Part shown: piece by piece, positions 21,236 to 30,807 of the stretch
How the letters are laid out: every line of letters begins with the position of its first letter
Numbering within the stretch: the stretch's first letter is position 1
NCBI GenBank assembly: GCA_016271365.2
Contig: JADMNL010000028.1
Location: 98,983,501 to 99,047,500, forward strand
Origin: Neoceratodus forsteri
Taxonomy: Eukaryota > Chordata > Ceratodontiformes > Ceratodontidae
Direction: 5' to 3'
Length of the DNA stretch: 64,000 nt
Position numbers and translations under genes: made by a program
The notes under the pieces: model-generated
Database searches by the model: none
What the model saw: only the letters and a program-made list of their open reading frames with translations
What the model was told of the DNA's origin: nothing

Positions 21236-21850
21236 AGCCTTCTATGTGGGACAGTGTCAAAGGGTGTGCTTAAATCAATGTTAGCGTTGTCCAGTCCCAC
21301 TCTGAGTTACTTCCTTAGTCACCCACTCAAAGAGATCAACTAGATTTGTCTGACATGACCTCCCCATTGTGAATCCATGTTGCCTATGGTCCTGGGCTAT
21401 GATGGCTTCTAGATGCCCCACTATCCTTTCTTTAAGCAATGTCTCCATGATGTTCCCCACTACTGAGGTGAGGCTGACTGGCCTATAGTTCTCCTCCTCC
21501 TCCCTGCTGCTGGATTTGTATAGAGGGACCACATGTGCCCTCCTTCAATTCTCTGGTACCACCCCTGTGTCGAATGACTCGGTGAACATGGCTGCCAGAG
21601 GTACTTCTATCTTGCTTCACAGTTCTTTTAATATCCTTGGGTGTATGCCATCTGGTCCCAGTGCTTTGTCCACCTTCAATTTAGTCACCTCCTGCAGGAT
21701 TCTTCTGCCTCTGAATGGACTATTATCCACCTGTTCACGCCTTTGCAACTGCTGTACTGCTGTGGCCCTTTCCCCTTCCCCTCTTCTGTGAATACTGAAC
21801 AGAAAGACACAGTGGATGTCTTTGGGGGGGCCATGACAGTTCTTAGGCAT
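21236..21850 (-). pseudogene. CR1 reverse-transcriptase fragment (fingers/palm)
   Basis: Minus-strand frames give KLKVDKALGPDGIHPRILKE (from 21850 down), then ENYRPVSLTSVVGNIMETLL, HRQHGFTMGRSCQTNLVDL and, across a frame change, FDTVPHRRL-like residues at about 21250. These are RT motifs 0-2 and the start of motif A of CR1 ORF2, in order. The catalytic FADD box is missing because the fragment is truncated at about 21236. It lies convergent with the + strand ORF1 fragment ending at 21060. Confidence 0.8.
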
Positions 21851-21864
21851 GGTACTTTCACTTC

Positions 21865-21935
21865 CAAATACCTAAACAGCACATATAAGCAGGCAACATT
21901 CGGCATTGACAAATGCTTGTTTTTTTTTTGTTTTT
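21865..21935 (+). repeat. Recurring CATTCGCATTGACAAATGCT motif, copy 2
   Basis: AGGCAACATTCGGCATTGAC followed by AAATGCTTG then a T-run. It is nearly identical to the motif at 13509 and 27878. Confidence 0.75.
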
Positions 21936-22276
21936 TTTAACTGAGTAATGAGGTTCAGACAGTTTTTTATTTCCTTTACAGTTTTATTTTAAGACAAAAA
22001 GTTATATTACACAATTTCAGGATATTCATAATAGATTCAGTGGCATAGTTCTGATACTAATTAAACTAATTACTCCTAGATATACTTTAACAAAATTAAC
22101 AAACATCTTTCCAGGAAATATTTACCATATATCAGTACTGTTATGAAGACAAAAAGAAAACATTTCTTAAAGAGTAGTAGGTTGGTTTAAGAAGTATGAC
22201 CAGATTTGATCAAAAACTGACAGTTTGTCTAGCACAAAAAAGTCAGAAAGTCAAGCATTTCTGACCTGTGCTGCTG

Positions 22277-22515
22277 TGCTGTAATAACACACAGTTATGT
22301 GATCACAGCTGACCAATCACATGCCTTGCTTCTCTTACCCATTTTGTAATTAAGCAGTACGGTATGACAGAGTCTGCTTTGTACCGCAATAATGGCATGT
22401 CTTGAGTGGGTTGAAGCACAAGGCCAAAGGCTGAGTGCTTCCACCACCAGCGAAGTGATGTTATCCCAGCACAAAGCACACCCTGGAGTGCCTTATTGTG
22501 ATTGGGAAATGGGTC
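22277..22515. mobile_element. Short inverted-repeat element (MITE-like), copy 1
   Basis: Starts near TTACCCATTTTGTAATTAAG (22337) and ends GATTGGGAAATGGGTCC (22501-22517), giving GACCCATTT-type inverted ends. It includes ACACCCTGGAGTGCCTTATT. Flanking CAGCTGACCAATCA also has a counterpart in copy 2, so the repeat may extend left to 22277. Confidence 0.65.
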
Positions 22516-22769
22516 CTTTAGGGTTATTAAAGAACTAATTTTTAAAGTGTTTCTAATTTAAATTAGGGAAAAAAAAGCAACAAAAAAAAAGAAAGAAAAA
22601 GAAAAAAGTCCTATTGAGCCATTGTAATTTTGTTGTTTGGCCAGTAGATGACAGATGCTGCTTTTTTTTTTAATACAAGTACAGTATGTGAATGGAGACA
22701 TATTGACACAGCTGTGACTGCCTAATGTAAACAGGACAGTTAGGTAAAATATATTTTTCCAGTTCTGTT
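22516..22769. other. A-rich spacer between MITE-like copies
   Basis: A poly-A/AAAG-rich tract (22565-22610) and T-rich sequence, no gene. Confidence 0.4.
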
Positions 22770-23010
22770 GTGCTGGGATATCAGCACTGGGTTCTGAGCT
22801 CCTCAGCCAATCAGGGCTCTGTATTTTTTAGACCCATTTCATAATTAAGCAATAATACATGACAAGGCATTTTTTACTATAGGTTATTGACACACTTCAG
22901 TTGCACTGTGAGACACAAAGTGAAGCCGAGTGCTTTATGCACCTGAGAAGAGCCAATATCATATGATAAAACACACCCTGGAGTGTATTATTGTGATTAT
23001 GCACTGGATC
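22770..23010. mobile_element. Short inverted-repeat element (MITE-like), copy 2
   Basis: Contains GACCCATTTCATAATTAAGC (22831) on the left and CACCCTGGAGTGTATTATTG (22974) on the right, aligned with copy 1 across its length. Both copies are in the same orientation ~490 bp apart, so they may be a tandem duplication or one element inserted twice. Confidence 0.65.
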
Positions 23011-24429
23011 CACACAGTAAAGTAAAAAAAAAGACACAAACACTGATTTAATAAAAAACTTGTTACTGTTTTAAATTGCAGAAGTACACTAGTACAGAAA
23101 ATAGTCCAACTCATTAATCAGGGTAACTGTAATAACTTTTAATTTGTTTTCAATAAATATTAAATACCAAGCAATTAATGTAGGATGACTTCAATAAACA
23201 TTATAAACTATTTTTTTTAATACTCAGTTAATGGTACCTAACCATTTGGTAATGTAGCAACTGAATGCAAGTAAATAGTGGTTAGTGTCACTTTAAGCAG
23301 CAGTGCAATGAAATATTTTTTCCAAAATTCTAGTTTCAGCTACATTTAATACAAATATTAGCATACCTGTTGAATCCTGTTTAAAGATATATCCTATGCT
23401 GCATACTGTGATTTTTTTTTCTCAGTCCTCATCTTTGCCAGGTCTTTAGAGCTATTTCTATGCCTAATGTGGTATTCATTTTTTTTCTTGAGAAAAAAAC
23501 TAAATGAAAACATTTATCAAATTCTCAAATGTTAGTGTAACTAGAAAACTTTAATACCAAATAAAATTGAAAGATGCTCAGACTTTTTTTATAGAGAAAA
23601 ATGGGTAGGGTCAACATTTGTGGCCAGTTTTGTTGCACTGCTGCTTTAAATTGCAAAGTGTTGCGCTTTGTAGCTATTAAATTTGACATACTATGCAGTG
23701 TCCCACTTGCAGATAGTGCAGAAATTCACTGGGAGGAGCAGGACGGTCCTGCACATTACAGGAATGCAGTCTCTTTTTTTTTTTGACAGGACTATCTTTT
23801 TGTGCAGTTTTGTCGGTGGGGAGGAGGGGGGCATCAGAGGTCCTGTGAGCTGGGGAGCAGCTGTAGTAGAGGTCAGTGGCCATCAATTGCAGTGGGAGCA
23901 TTTTTGTTCCTCTTGGAGTGGTGCAGAGAAGAAATGCCAGAGGATTTCATTATCCGGGGAAAAAAGGTTTTGTGGTAGCTCTTTTCTGCAGGCAGAGCAT
24001 GACTTTCTTTCTGTCCTGGCATGCTGGGAGTGGTCTCAATAGGGTAACCTGGTCATTTTGATGCAGGCTGTTTGTGGGCCATTTGAATTAGGCTTTCACA
24101 ACCATTGGTGGTTTCCAGAGTTAAATTGCTGCAGTTTTCACCGTCACAGTTGTTGATGATGTCAGTAATCATGTCGATTGGCAGGAACTCTGATTGCTGT
24201 CCAGATTTTTCCACTGAAGCACAGTTTCATTGGCAGCAGGCAGAGGTACACTGTGGGTCACAGTTGTAAGTGTAGCTGCGGGGGGTAGTCAGAGGTGTGA
24301 TGGCAGCAATCACTCCTGGAGGGCTGATCGAAAAACACATAATCAGGCAAATTTTCTAATGTTGTGGTAGTGGGCCACATGTTTTTTAATGCTGAATGCT
24401 GCAAGTTAGTTCCCTGTGGGTCTGAATTT
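23011..24429. other. Unassigned sequence
   Basis: AT-rich to 23650, then mixed. Open frames of 60-119 codons (for example 23683-24042) match no family I recognise and lack intron-exon signals that would support a gene. Confidence 0.3.
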
Positions 24430-24900
24430 GCAGTTGGAACCTTTTGGAATGTGGCTGGGATGCATAATTTTAGAATGTGACTGGGATGCGCAATGTTGGA
24501 ATGTGGTGGGGATATGATGCACAATTCTGGAATGTGGTGGGTATGTACAATTCCGGAATGTGGCAGGGACAAGCAATTTCAGAATAAAATGGTGTGTCTT
24601 GTCATACTTCAACCGTGTGAATCCCCACTACTGTATATTTTAAAATTGCCAGTCCCCGCCAAATTCCTCGATGTGTGTTCCTATTGCATTCCGTGATGGC
24701 GTGTCTCGGTGATGGCTGTCCCACCACATTTGAGATGGCACATCCCTGCCACATTCTGAGATTGCATGTCCCTCCCCGCCAATATTCTAAAATTGTGTAA
24801 CACCTGGACTTTCTATACCTTGGTTCAGCGCTGCATTCCCAAACCACCTCCTGACATGTTCTAAAGTACAGTACCATGCACCTGAACATTCTGGAAATGC
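24430..24900. repeat. Inverted minisatellite (foldback with tandem arms)
   Basis: The left arm (24436-24580) has five ~32-35-bp units of the form GAATGTGGYNGGGATGYRCA and AATTTYAGAATGTG. The right arm (about 24690-24900) has the same units reverse-complemented (CACATTTGAGATGG, CCCTGCCACATTCTGAGATT). About 100 bp separate the arms. The architecture matches the foldback at 55 kb although the units are unrelated. Confidence 0.75.
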
Positions 24901-25668
24901 AAGCACTGAAGCCAACCCAGTCAGTTTTTTTTTAGTGATTACTTTAGCTACAGCTTCTTAAACTTTGGAGAAATAGGTTCCGAAAGGTTGCTGACAGGTA
25001 GGACTGTAGGCTGTGAGTTCTGGTTATAACATTATCAGTGGCTCTTCACTGAAACTGGCTTTTTTGAACAGGGAGTTAGATTAGGGTTACAAAATAGTTC
25101 ATAACTTAAAATTGAAGTAATGTAGAAAAATAAGCAACATTTTGTGGTAGTAGTACTGTACTAGCACTTTTAGAGGTATGTCAGTGTTGTGGCGAATCCA
25201 GGGGATGCTTTAGCCGGTGGGCCCCTCAGCCGCCAACCAGTGAGCATGCTGCCAATGACAGCAGTTTCAGAGATTGCCACCAACTTGAAAGAAACCCACC
25301 GCTGCAATGAGAGACAGGCTCATCATTGCAGAGGCAGCTCTGACATGCCTCCATTACATGCCATTCCAGGTGAAACGTTTCAATAAACATGGTGGTGGCT
25401 CTTGCCGTCTGCCTCTCGCAATCCCTAGAAAGCCGACTTCGGGGGTGCCCAATCCCCTATCAGCATGCCCCCTTCCCAGTTTAATTTGTTTGCCAACGGG
25501 GGTGCCCAATCCCTGTCAGCCTAATGCCCCCCCCAGTTTTATCTGTCTGCCAACAGGGGTGCCCAATTCCCCTTGGCATCAGGCCCCTCCCAACACAGAC
25601 ATGCTTTATTTGCTGACTTGGTGCCCAATCCCCGTCAGCTCCAGTCTCCCCCACAAAAAAACCCAGGT

Positions 25669-25695
25669 GGTACACTGGTAGCCCACCCGTGTGCC
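25669..25695. repeat. Conserved hairpin, copy C
   Basis: The left arm GGTACACTGG faces GTGTGCC in the right arm. Compared with copy A (GGCATGC/GCATGCC), two pairs have changed on both sides (T-A to C-G, G-C to A-T) and one C-G has become T-G, so pairing is kept. Confidence 0.6.
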
Positions 25696-26629
25696 CAAAT
25701 GTCTTAGTGTCACCTGTAAAAACAAAAATCTTCCCCCCAAGTTTTTTTTTTTTTTTGCCCTGCAAAACAAGAAAACGGTCCCTCGTTGTCCATGGCGCCC
25801 CCTTCCCCAACCTGTACCCATGTTCTGCACACCCCACCCACCTACCCACACTTCCCCCTCACACCATACTTACCTCCGGAGGTTGGCACAGCGATCTTCA
25901 GTAGAGCAGAAACACGTCTGCACTCTTCAAAGCCAACTGCGAACTGAAGAAATGCCGGTAAGCTGTTAAATGGCATAAATGGGGGTCAACTTAGGTGGAT
26001 ATCTCAGCCATTGTTTTGACTTTTGGCTCCAGATTTTCAACATGGGGTTCTTGGGACTGCACATCATGAAATCGGTCACTGTCATTTCGTTATTCAGTCC
26101 CGGAAGGTGATTTCATGGTCACTGCGCAGAATCACCTTTCGGGATCAATTAATGAAACAACAGTGCCACTGTTCATGAGGTGGGCTCCCAAAAAGCTTAT
26201 GTTGCAAATCTGGTGAAAAATTCCAAAAAAATGACTGTGTTACAAGCATGCATTGTGTAGTTTCCACGCATGCTCGTAACTTCAAGAATTGTTAATATTT
26301 TCACTCCAAATTTTCAACATTACCATTTTTTCACACCTCCTTATAAATGGTACAACTATCATTTTTCACATCCTGCCCGAAATGTGTTTTCGTTCATGTG
26401 ACGCACAATGGTGTGATCGCTGTGGGAAATCAATGTTCGGAACAGATTAAGAAAACCACAATGACACTGTTCATGAGCAGAGGTCCCAAAATGCCTATGT
26501 TGAAAATTTGGTGAAAAAATCCCAAAAAATGACTATCTCACGAGCATGCGTTATGCAGTTTGCATGCACAATCGTAACTTTGAGAATGTTTAATATTTTC
26601 ACTCCAGATTTTCAACATTGCCATTTTGG

Positions 26630-26955
26630 CACGCCAGACAAGTAATGCTGTGAACCAAGCCTCTTGGGTAGGTGCAGTCACAGGTAGCCAGGCCAGCCCT
26701 GAATAAACTTGTAGAAACCAATTGGTGGCACACAGTCCGAGTAATAAAATCACAAATTAAATGCAGAACGCAGAAAATAGCGGCAATCCCTTTTAATCTG
26801 CAAAATAATAATTCCAACACATACAAATACACAGCACTTACGACTTCTCACGGGGACTCATGGAAGTGGAATTTGAAACTAATTACAGCAAAGAACACTA
26901 TTTTACCACTAATTTGAACAACACTAAAACTATCTCCTATTTAATTTCCCACATT
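26630..26955. mobile_element. Unidentified insertion inside copy C
   Basis: Copy C reads normally to AACATTGCCATTTT (26629) and resumes at CTTATGAACAGTACAGCTGT (26963). The ~335 bp between match neither A nor B. They contain CCTCTTGGGTAGGTGCAGTC and an AATAATAATTCC-type AT-rich part. No inverted ends or A-tail are obvious. Confidence 0.6.
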
Positions 26956-27469
26956 TTTACCTCACTTATGAACAGTACAGCTGTCATTTTCACATCCTGC
27001 CAGCTTGATGTTTCACAGCACCTCCCTGGCTTACAATAGAAGTAGTGCGCTGTACCGAAATCAACTTTTGGGACAGAGTAACAAAATCACAGTGCCACTG
27101 TTCATGAGGAGAGGTCTCAAAATGCCCATGTTGAAAATTTGGTAAAAAAATCCCAAAAATGACAGCATTACGGGCGTGCATTGCGTAGTATCTGCGCATG
27201 CTCGTAAGTTTGCAAATTTTTCATATTTTCTCTCCAGATTTTGAACATCGCCATTTTTTTACACCTTCTCATGAACAGAACAGCTGTAATTTTTTGCATC
27301 CTTCCCGAAATGTGTTTCCGCACCTGTGGCTCCCAATGGCTCAGTTGCTGTGCGAAATCACCTTTCAGGATTGAGTAATGAAATTATAGCACCACTATTC
27401 ATGAGGTGGGGTCCAAAAAGCCACTGTTGAAAATTTGGAGTGAAAATACCAACAAACACCCGGGGCATT

Positions 27470-27760
27470 AAGGTTTCCAGCCATACCCTGTAGAGACTGA
27501 CAGGTGTCAGGGATTTAACTTGGGTTCGTCGGCTATAATGTTTGTAGAATTCTACCCCCACCCCCCACCCTACAGCTACTGACAGGCATTGAGGTGTGCC
27601 TTGGGTTCCGTCACCCTAACGTTCACCCCATTCTCCTATATTGCACCCATCTCAACTTATTTCCTTATGGAATGGGGTGAGCATAAAGGCCGAAGACCCC
27701 AATGCACACCCTGACACCTCTCGCTCTCTGCAGGGTGGGGTGAGGTGGAATGGTGCCAGC
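27470..27760. repeat. Palindrome related to 7.4 kb
   Basis: CCTAACGTTCACCCCATTCT (27612) faces GGAATGGGGTGAGCATAAAG (27669). Outer blocks CACCCTACAGCTACTGACAG and the CTCTCTGCAGGGTGGGGTGA side also pair, as do AGGTGTGCCTTGGG and CCCCAATGCACACC. The core resembles TAACTCACCCCATTCTCC at 7373. Confidence 0.65.
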
Positions 27761-27864
27761 GTTATGGCTGACCCAAAGCCACACTTCCAACGCCTTTCAG
27801 TCTCTGCGGGGGGAAGGGTGTTGGCATTACCACTGCCTTCCTATTTTGCATTTCTGACTCCTGC

Positions 27865-27925
27865 ACTACCAATGCCAGCAAGCAAACATTCGCATTGACA
27901 AATGCTTGTTTTATTATGAGATTTA
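27865..27925 (+). repeat. Recurring CATTCGCATTGACAAATGCT motif, copy 3
   Basis: AGCAAACATTCGCATTGACA continues into AATGCTTGTTTTATT. It lies ~440 bp beyond the end of copy C, as copy 1 of the motif lies ~470 bp beyond copy A. Confidence 0.75.
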
Positions 27926-27929
27926 TTGG

Positions 27930-28800
27930 AGTGTACTGATTCTAATTCTAATTCTGCAATGTAGCACTTTGCCCAAACTCCCTCTTGAAAATCAGGGACA
28001 GTTGGTGGTGTCATAAGCACTAAATAACGAAGAAACTCCAAACTTGCTTGTGGTTGGTTAGACAGAGAATTACCTCTTTACAGACCTCGTTTGAGGAAGA
28101 ACTCTAGCTATATATAACACACACATGCACTTTTTAATGTTTGCCTTACTTGGGGCACAGCATACTAATGATCTGCTGGTATTTCAGGAAAGGGGTGGTT
28201 GTGCAATAGCTTGTTGCCAGAAGTTTCTTGGTTTCTCAGAGCTGTTTATACAGCAGGGCTGCAGAGGGCCGGCTGTCACGTAGAGCTTTCTTTGAAATGG
28301 CAGGCTTGCAGCAGCTAGTCACAGTTCGGCACCTGAAACAATTACGCTGTGCTCCCTCTTGCGCAAGAGGTGCAAGTTGCGAAAGGCCATGTGATGTTAC
28401 ACAACAGGCAGTGGCTTGTGTATGTGGCCATAACAGGGAGATTCTGTGCCGAAAACAGAAATAAGCTTGCATTTTCTGTGTCAGTGGATGAAAGCCAATT
28501 GTGGGGGGGAATTGTGGTCCAAACAGAGCAGGAGTTGACATCAAAATTGAGTCCCCTGAAAAACTGCAAGTTTTTTTCCTTTTTAAACAAATATAATACT
28601 TAGGGTGTTACTTGGAGCACGACTATGTGTTTGCACAAGGAAACAATTCCCCCCGGGACTGGGGTGGAGATACAGTACTCCAGGAGACATTCCTGGCAGA
28701 CTACCAATTAACACTCCTGCTCCCGTTTGATAAGTGCTGTGGATACATAATGTGATAGTGAGTTCCAGAAGTGGTGTTTCTGGCTACTATGACTCCCCAC
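27930..28800. other. Unassigned sequence
   Basis: Open frames of 60-100 codons on both strands (28228-28603) overlap each other and match nothing recognised. No element ends are visible. Confidence 0.3.
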
Positions 28801-28827
28801 CACACACACACATACACAGGCACGCTT

Positions 28828-28866
<39 letters not shown>
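28801..28866 (+). repeat. (CA)n microsatellite
   Basis: A 34-bp pure (AC)n run (28831-28864) is preceded by interrupted CA repeats. Confidence 0.95.
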
Positions 28867-28867
<1 letters not shown>

Positions 28868-28939
28868 AGCTGATATACTTTACTCCTTTGAAGTCCGTCC
28901 TGTCTCCAACATAGAGAGGGTGCTGTCCCACATTCTGTG

Positions 28940-29560
28940 CTAAGGTTTTGTTTATTTATTTAAGTCTGTGATTACAGGGTAAGCATACTGATCCGAGAGA
29001 CTGCTTTCAAGCACGACCCGGGCCACAAATACGGCACTTCTGAGTTACATACAGATCCTCAGGAATACAGCAACACAAAGAATGCAGTACAGTTTACAAT
29101 ATGTTGGAGGAAGTCAAAAGGAAAAAAAAACACATGACAGTTTACAGTTTAGTTCACAGCTAAATGAAGCAAAACAAGTTATAAGAGCAGAGTTAGCAGT
29201 TAAGATGGGTGGGAAAAGTACAATGTTGTTGGAGATTGGCCTGGAGAGCATAGGCATTTAGCCTCGTTCAGTAACCAGGCTTTGAGCCAGTGTTTGAAAC
29301 AGCTGTGGGTATCACCAGACCAGAGAAAGCAGGAGCCTGTTCCAGAGAGAGGAGCAGCCACAGACAGTGCCCTCACACTCATTCCAGTGGAGACCTTAGG
29401 GATTTCCATAGGGAGACCAAGGACATGCATAAGCATCTGGGAGGAGCTCTGGCCTTCAGAAAGACGGTAGGTGATGCATTGCTGTCTCTAAGGGTGTTGT
29501 TTTTAAAGCAGAGTCACAGTAATCTCTGTTGCTCAAAGAACATCAAACTCTGAACATAAA
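28940..29560 (-). pseudogene. L2-type LINE 3' fragment (ORF2 C-terminus and 3' UTR)
   Basis: The + strand begins with TTTATTTATTTAAG, the antisense of a 3' AAATAAATAAA tail, followed by AAGCACGACCCGGGCC, shared with 58.6 kb. On the minus strand, 29436-29200 reads VRALSVAAPLSGTGS and, after a frame change, HSCFKHWLKAWLLNEAKC. This corresponds to the L2/CR1-clade C-terminal pattern AFSVAAPRLWNxLP...FKxxLKTWLF. It is 5'-truncated and frameshifted, so not functional. Confidence 0.65.
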
Positions 29561-30385
29561 ACTGCTTATGTTCCACAGTGTTCTAGCTTAGCTTCTGTCA
29601 CCTAAGATCTGATGGGGTGTCCCATAGCCCACATTTGCCTCATTGTCCCTCGTTTTAAGACTGACCCACTTTTGGGTGATGAAAACAAGAGATATGTAGA
29701 TGTGATCCCCAACCCTCCCTCTGGTTGTCATTCTTAGCAGTAACCATGATTCTCCCTGTCTGTGAGATTGATACTCTCATAGTGTGGTCTGTGAGCACTC
29801 GTACTCCTGTGGGAAAAGTCTAAGAAGAGGCCCAGAAGAGTTGGGGAGCTTCCAGATCAGGAGGTTGCTTATGGTGTCAGTTGCCCCTGCGGGGGGGGGG
29901 GTAGGTACTTGCCAGGCCCAGTCAGTAGCGATATGGTCCTAGTCTGGGGTGTTACACAGGTCTCCCTTCAGGTCTGGCCAATAGTACTGGGAGGTGTATG
30001 GCCTAAAATGAGGACTCACCCTCAAGGAGGTTCCCTCGAATAGCTTTACCAGTTACTTTCTTGGACTGCTTGCACAGAGGAGACTTGATTGACTGGGGAG
30101 AGCAGTATAAACTGTAGACTTTGATGTATGGGGGGTCTAAACCATCTCAGGTGAATGTTTCTCAGTGACCATGAGAGCCATGAGGGCCCAGGATTCATAG
30201 AAGCTATGTGCTTCTCCACCTGGCACTGGTCCTTCAACCAGCCAGTGATTCTTTCAGGGAGGGCACCAATAAAGGGCTCATCTCCATAATGTAAAATTCC
30301 AACCCTCAGAATGGGCTAGTCACAGTTCTAAAGCTGCTGTTCAGAAGGCATGTCCTGGCTTACTTGGAATGGTTGAGGATTCTGT
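29561..30385. other. Unassigned sequence
   Basis: Mixed composition with a poly-G run at 29891-29900 and no recognisable gene. It borders the CR1 3' end at 30386. Confidence 0.3.
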
Positions 30386-30807
30386 TACATAGATACATAG
30401 ATACATAGATACATAAAACGGTGTCGGCAGATACAGCTCATGGCCCACCTAGTCTGCCCATTTGAGCTTTGTAAGTTCAGTTTGTTTTCCAGAAGTCTAT
30501 TTCCTCACCCCTGACCTCTAGAATTCCTTTATGTCTATCCCATGCATTCTTAAATCCGTGATTGTTTCAGCCCCACCACTTCCTCTGGCAGGGTGTTCCA
30601 CTTGTCCACCACCCGCTCTGTGAAGAAATTCTTTCTCATGTTTCCTCTGAATCGTCCTCCTCCAACTTCATCCCATGCCCTCTAGTCCTGAAACATCTTT
30701 TCGCTAAAATAGTGTTTTCCTGCACCCTGTTCCTCCTGTAAGATACTTGTATGTCTCTAACATATCCTCTCTCCCTCCTGTCCTCCAGGAGTACATGTTC
30801 AGTTCCT

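Larger units (their letters stand above)
25180..27440. repeat. Tandem-hairpin element, copy C
   Basis: Same order as A and B: a CATCATTGCAGAGGCAGCTC block; GTGCCCAATCCCC units (25432-25650); a hairpin (25669-25695); a CGGTCCCTCGTTGTCCATGG block; a GTCTGCACTCTTCAAAGCC block and GAAATGCCGGTAAGCTGT; then four ~296-bp units with landmarks at 26197, 26495, 27126 and 27421. The third interval is 631 bp because ~335 bp are inserted at about 26630-26955. The inverted pair AGTCCCGGAAGGTGATT/AATCACCTTTCGGGATC (26096/26129) is retained. Confidence 0.7.

Noticed and set aside
25860..25985. GTAAG/GTAAGT splice-donor-like sites (25.87 kb on minus, 25.96 kb on plus) as evidence of an intron-containing gene
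   Set aside because: The plus-strand GTAAGC is shared by all three copies of the element. No exon frame or acceptor could be paired with either site.
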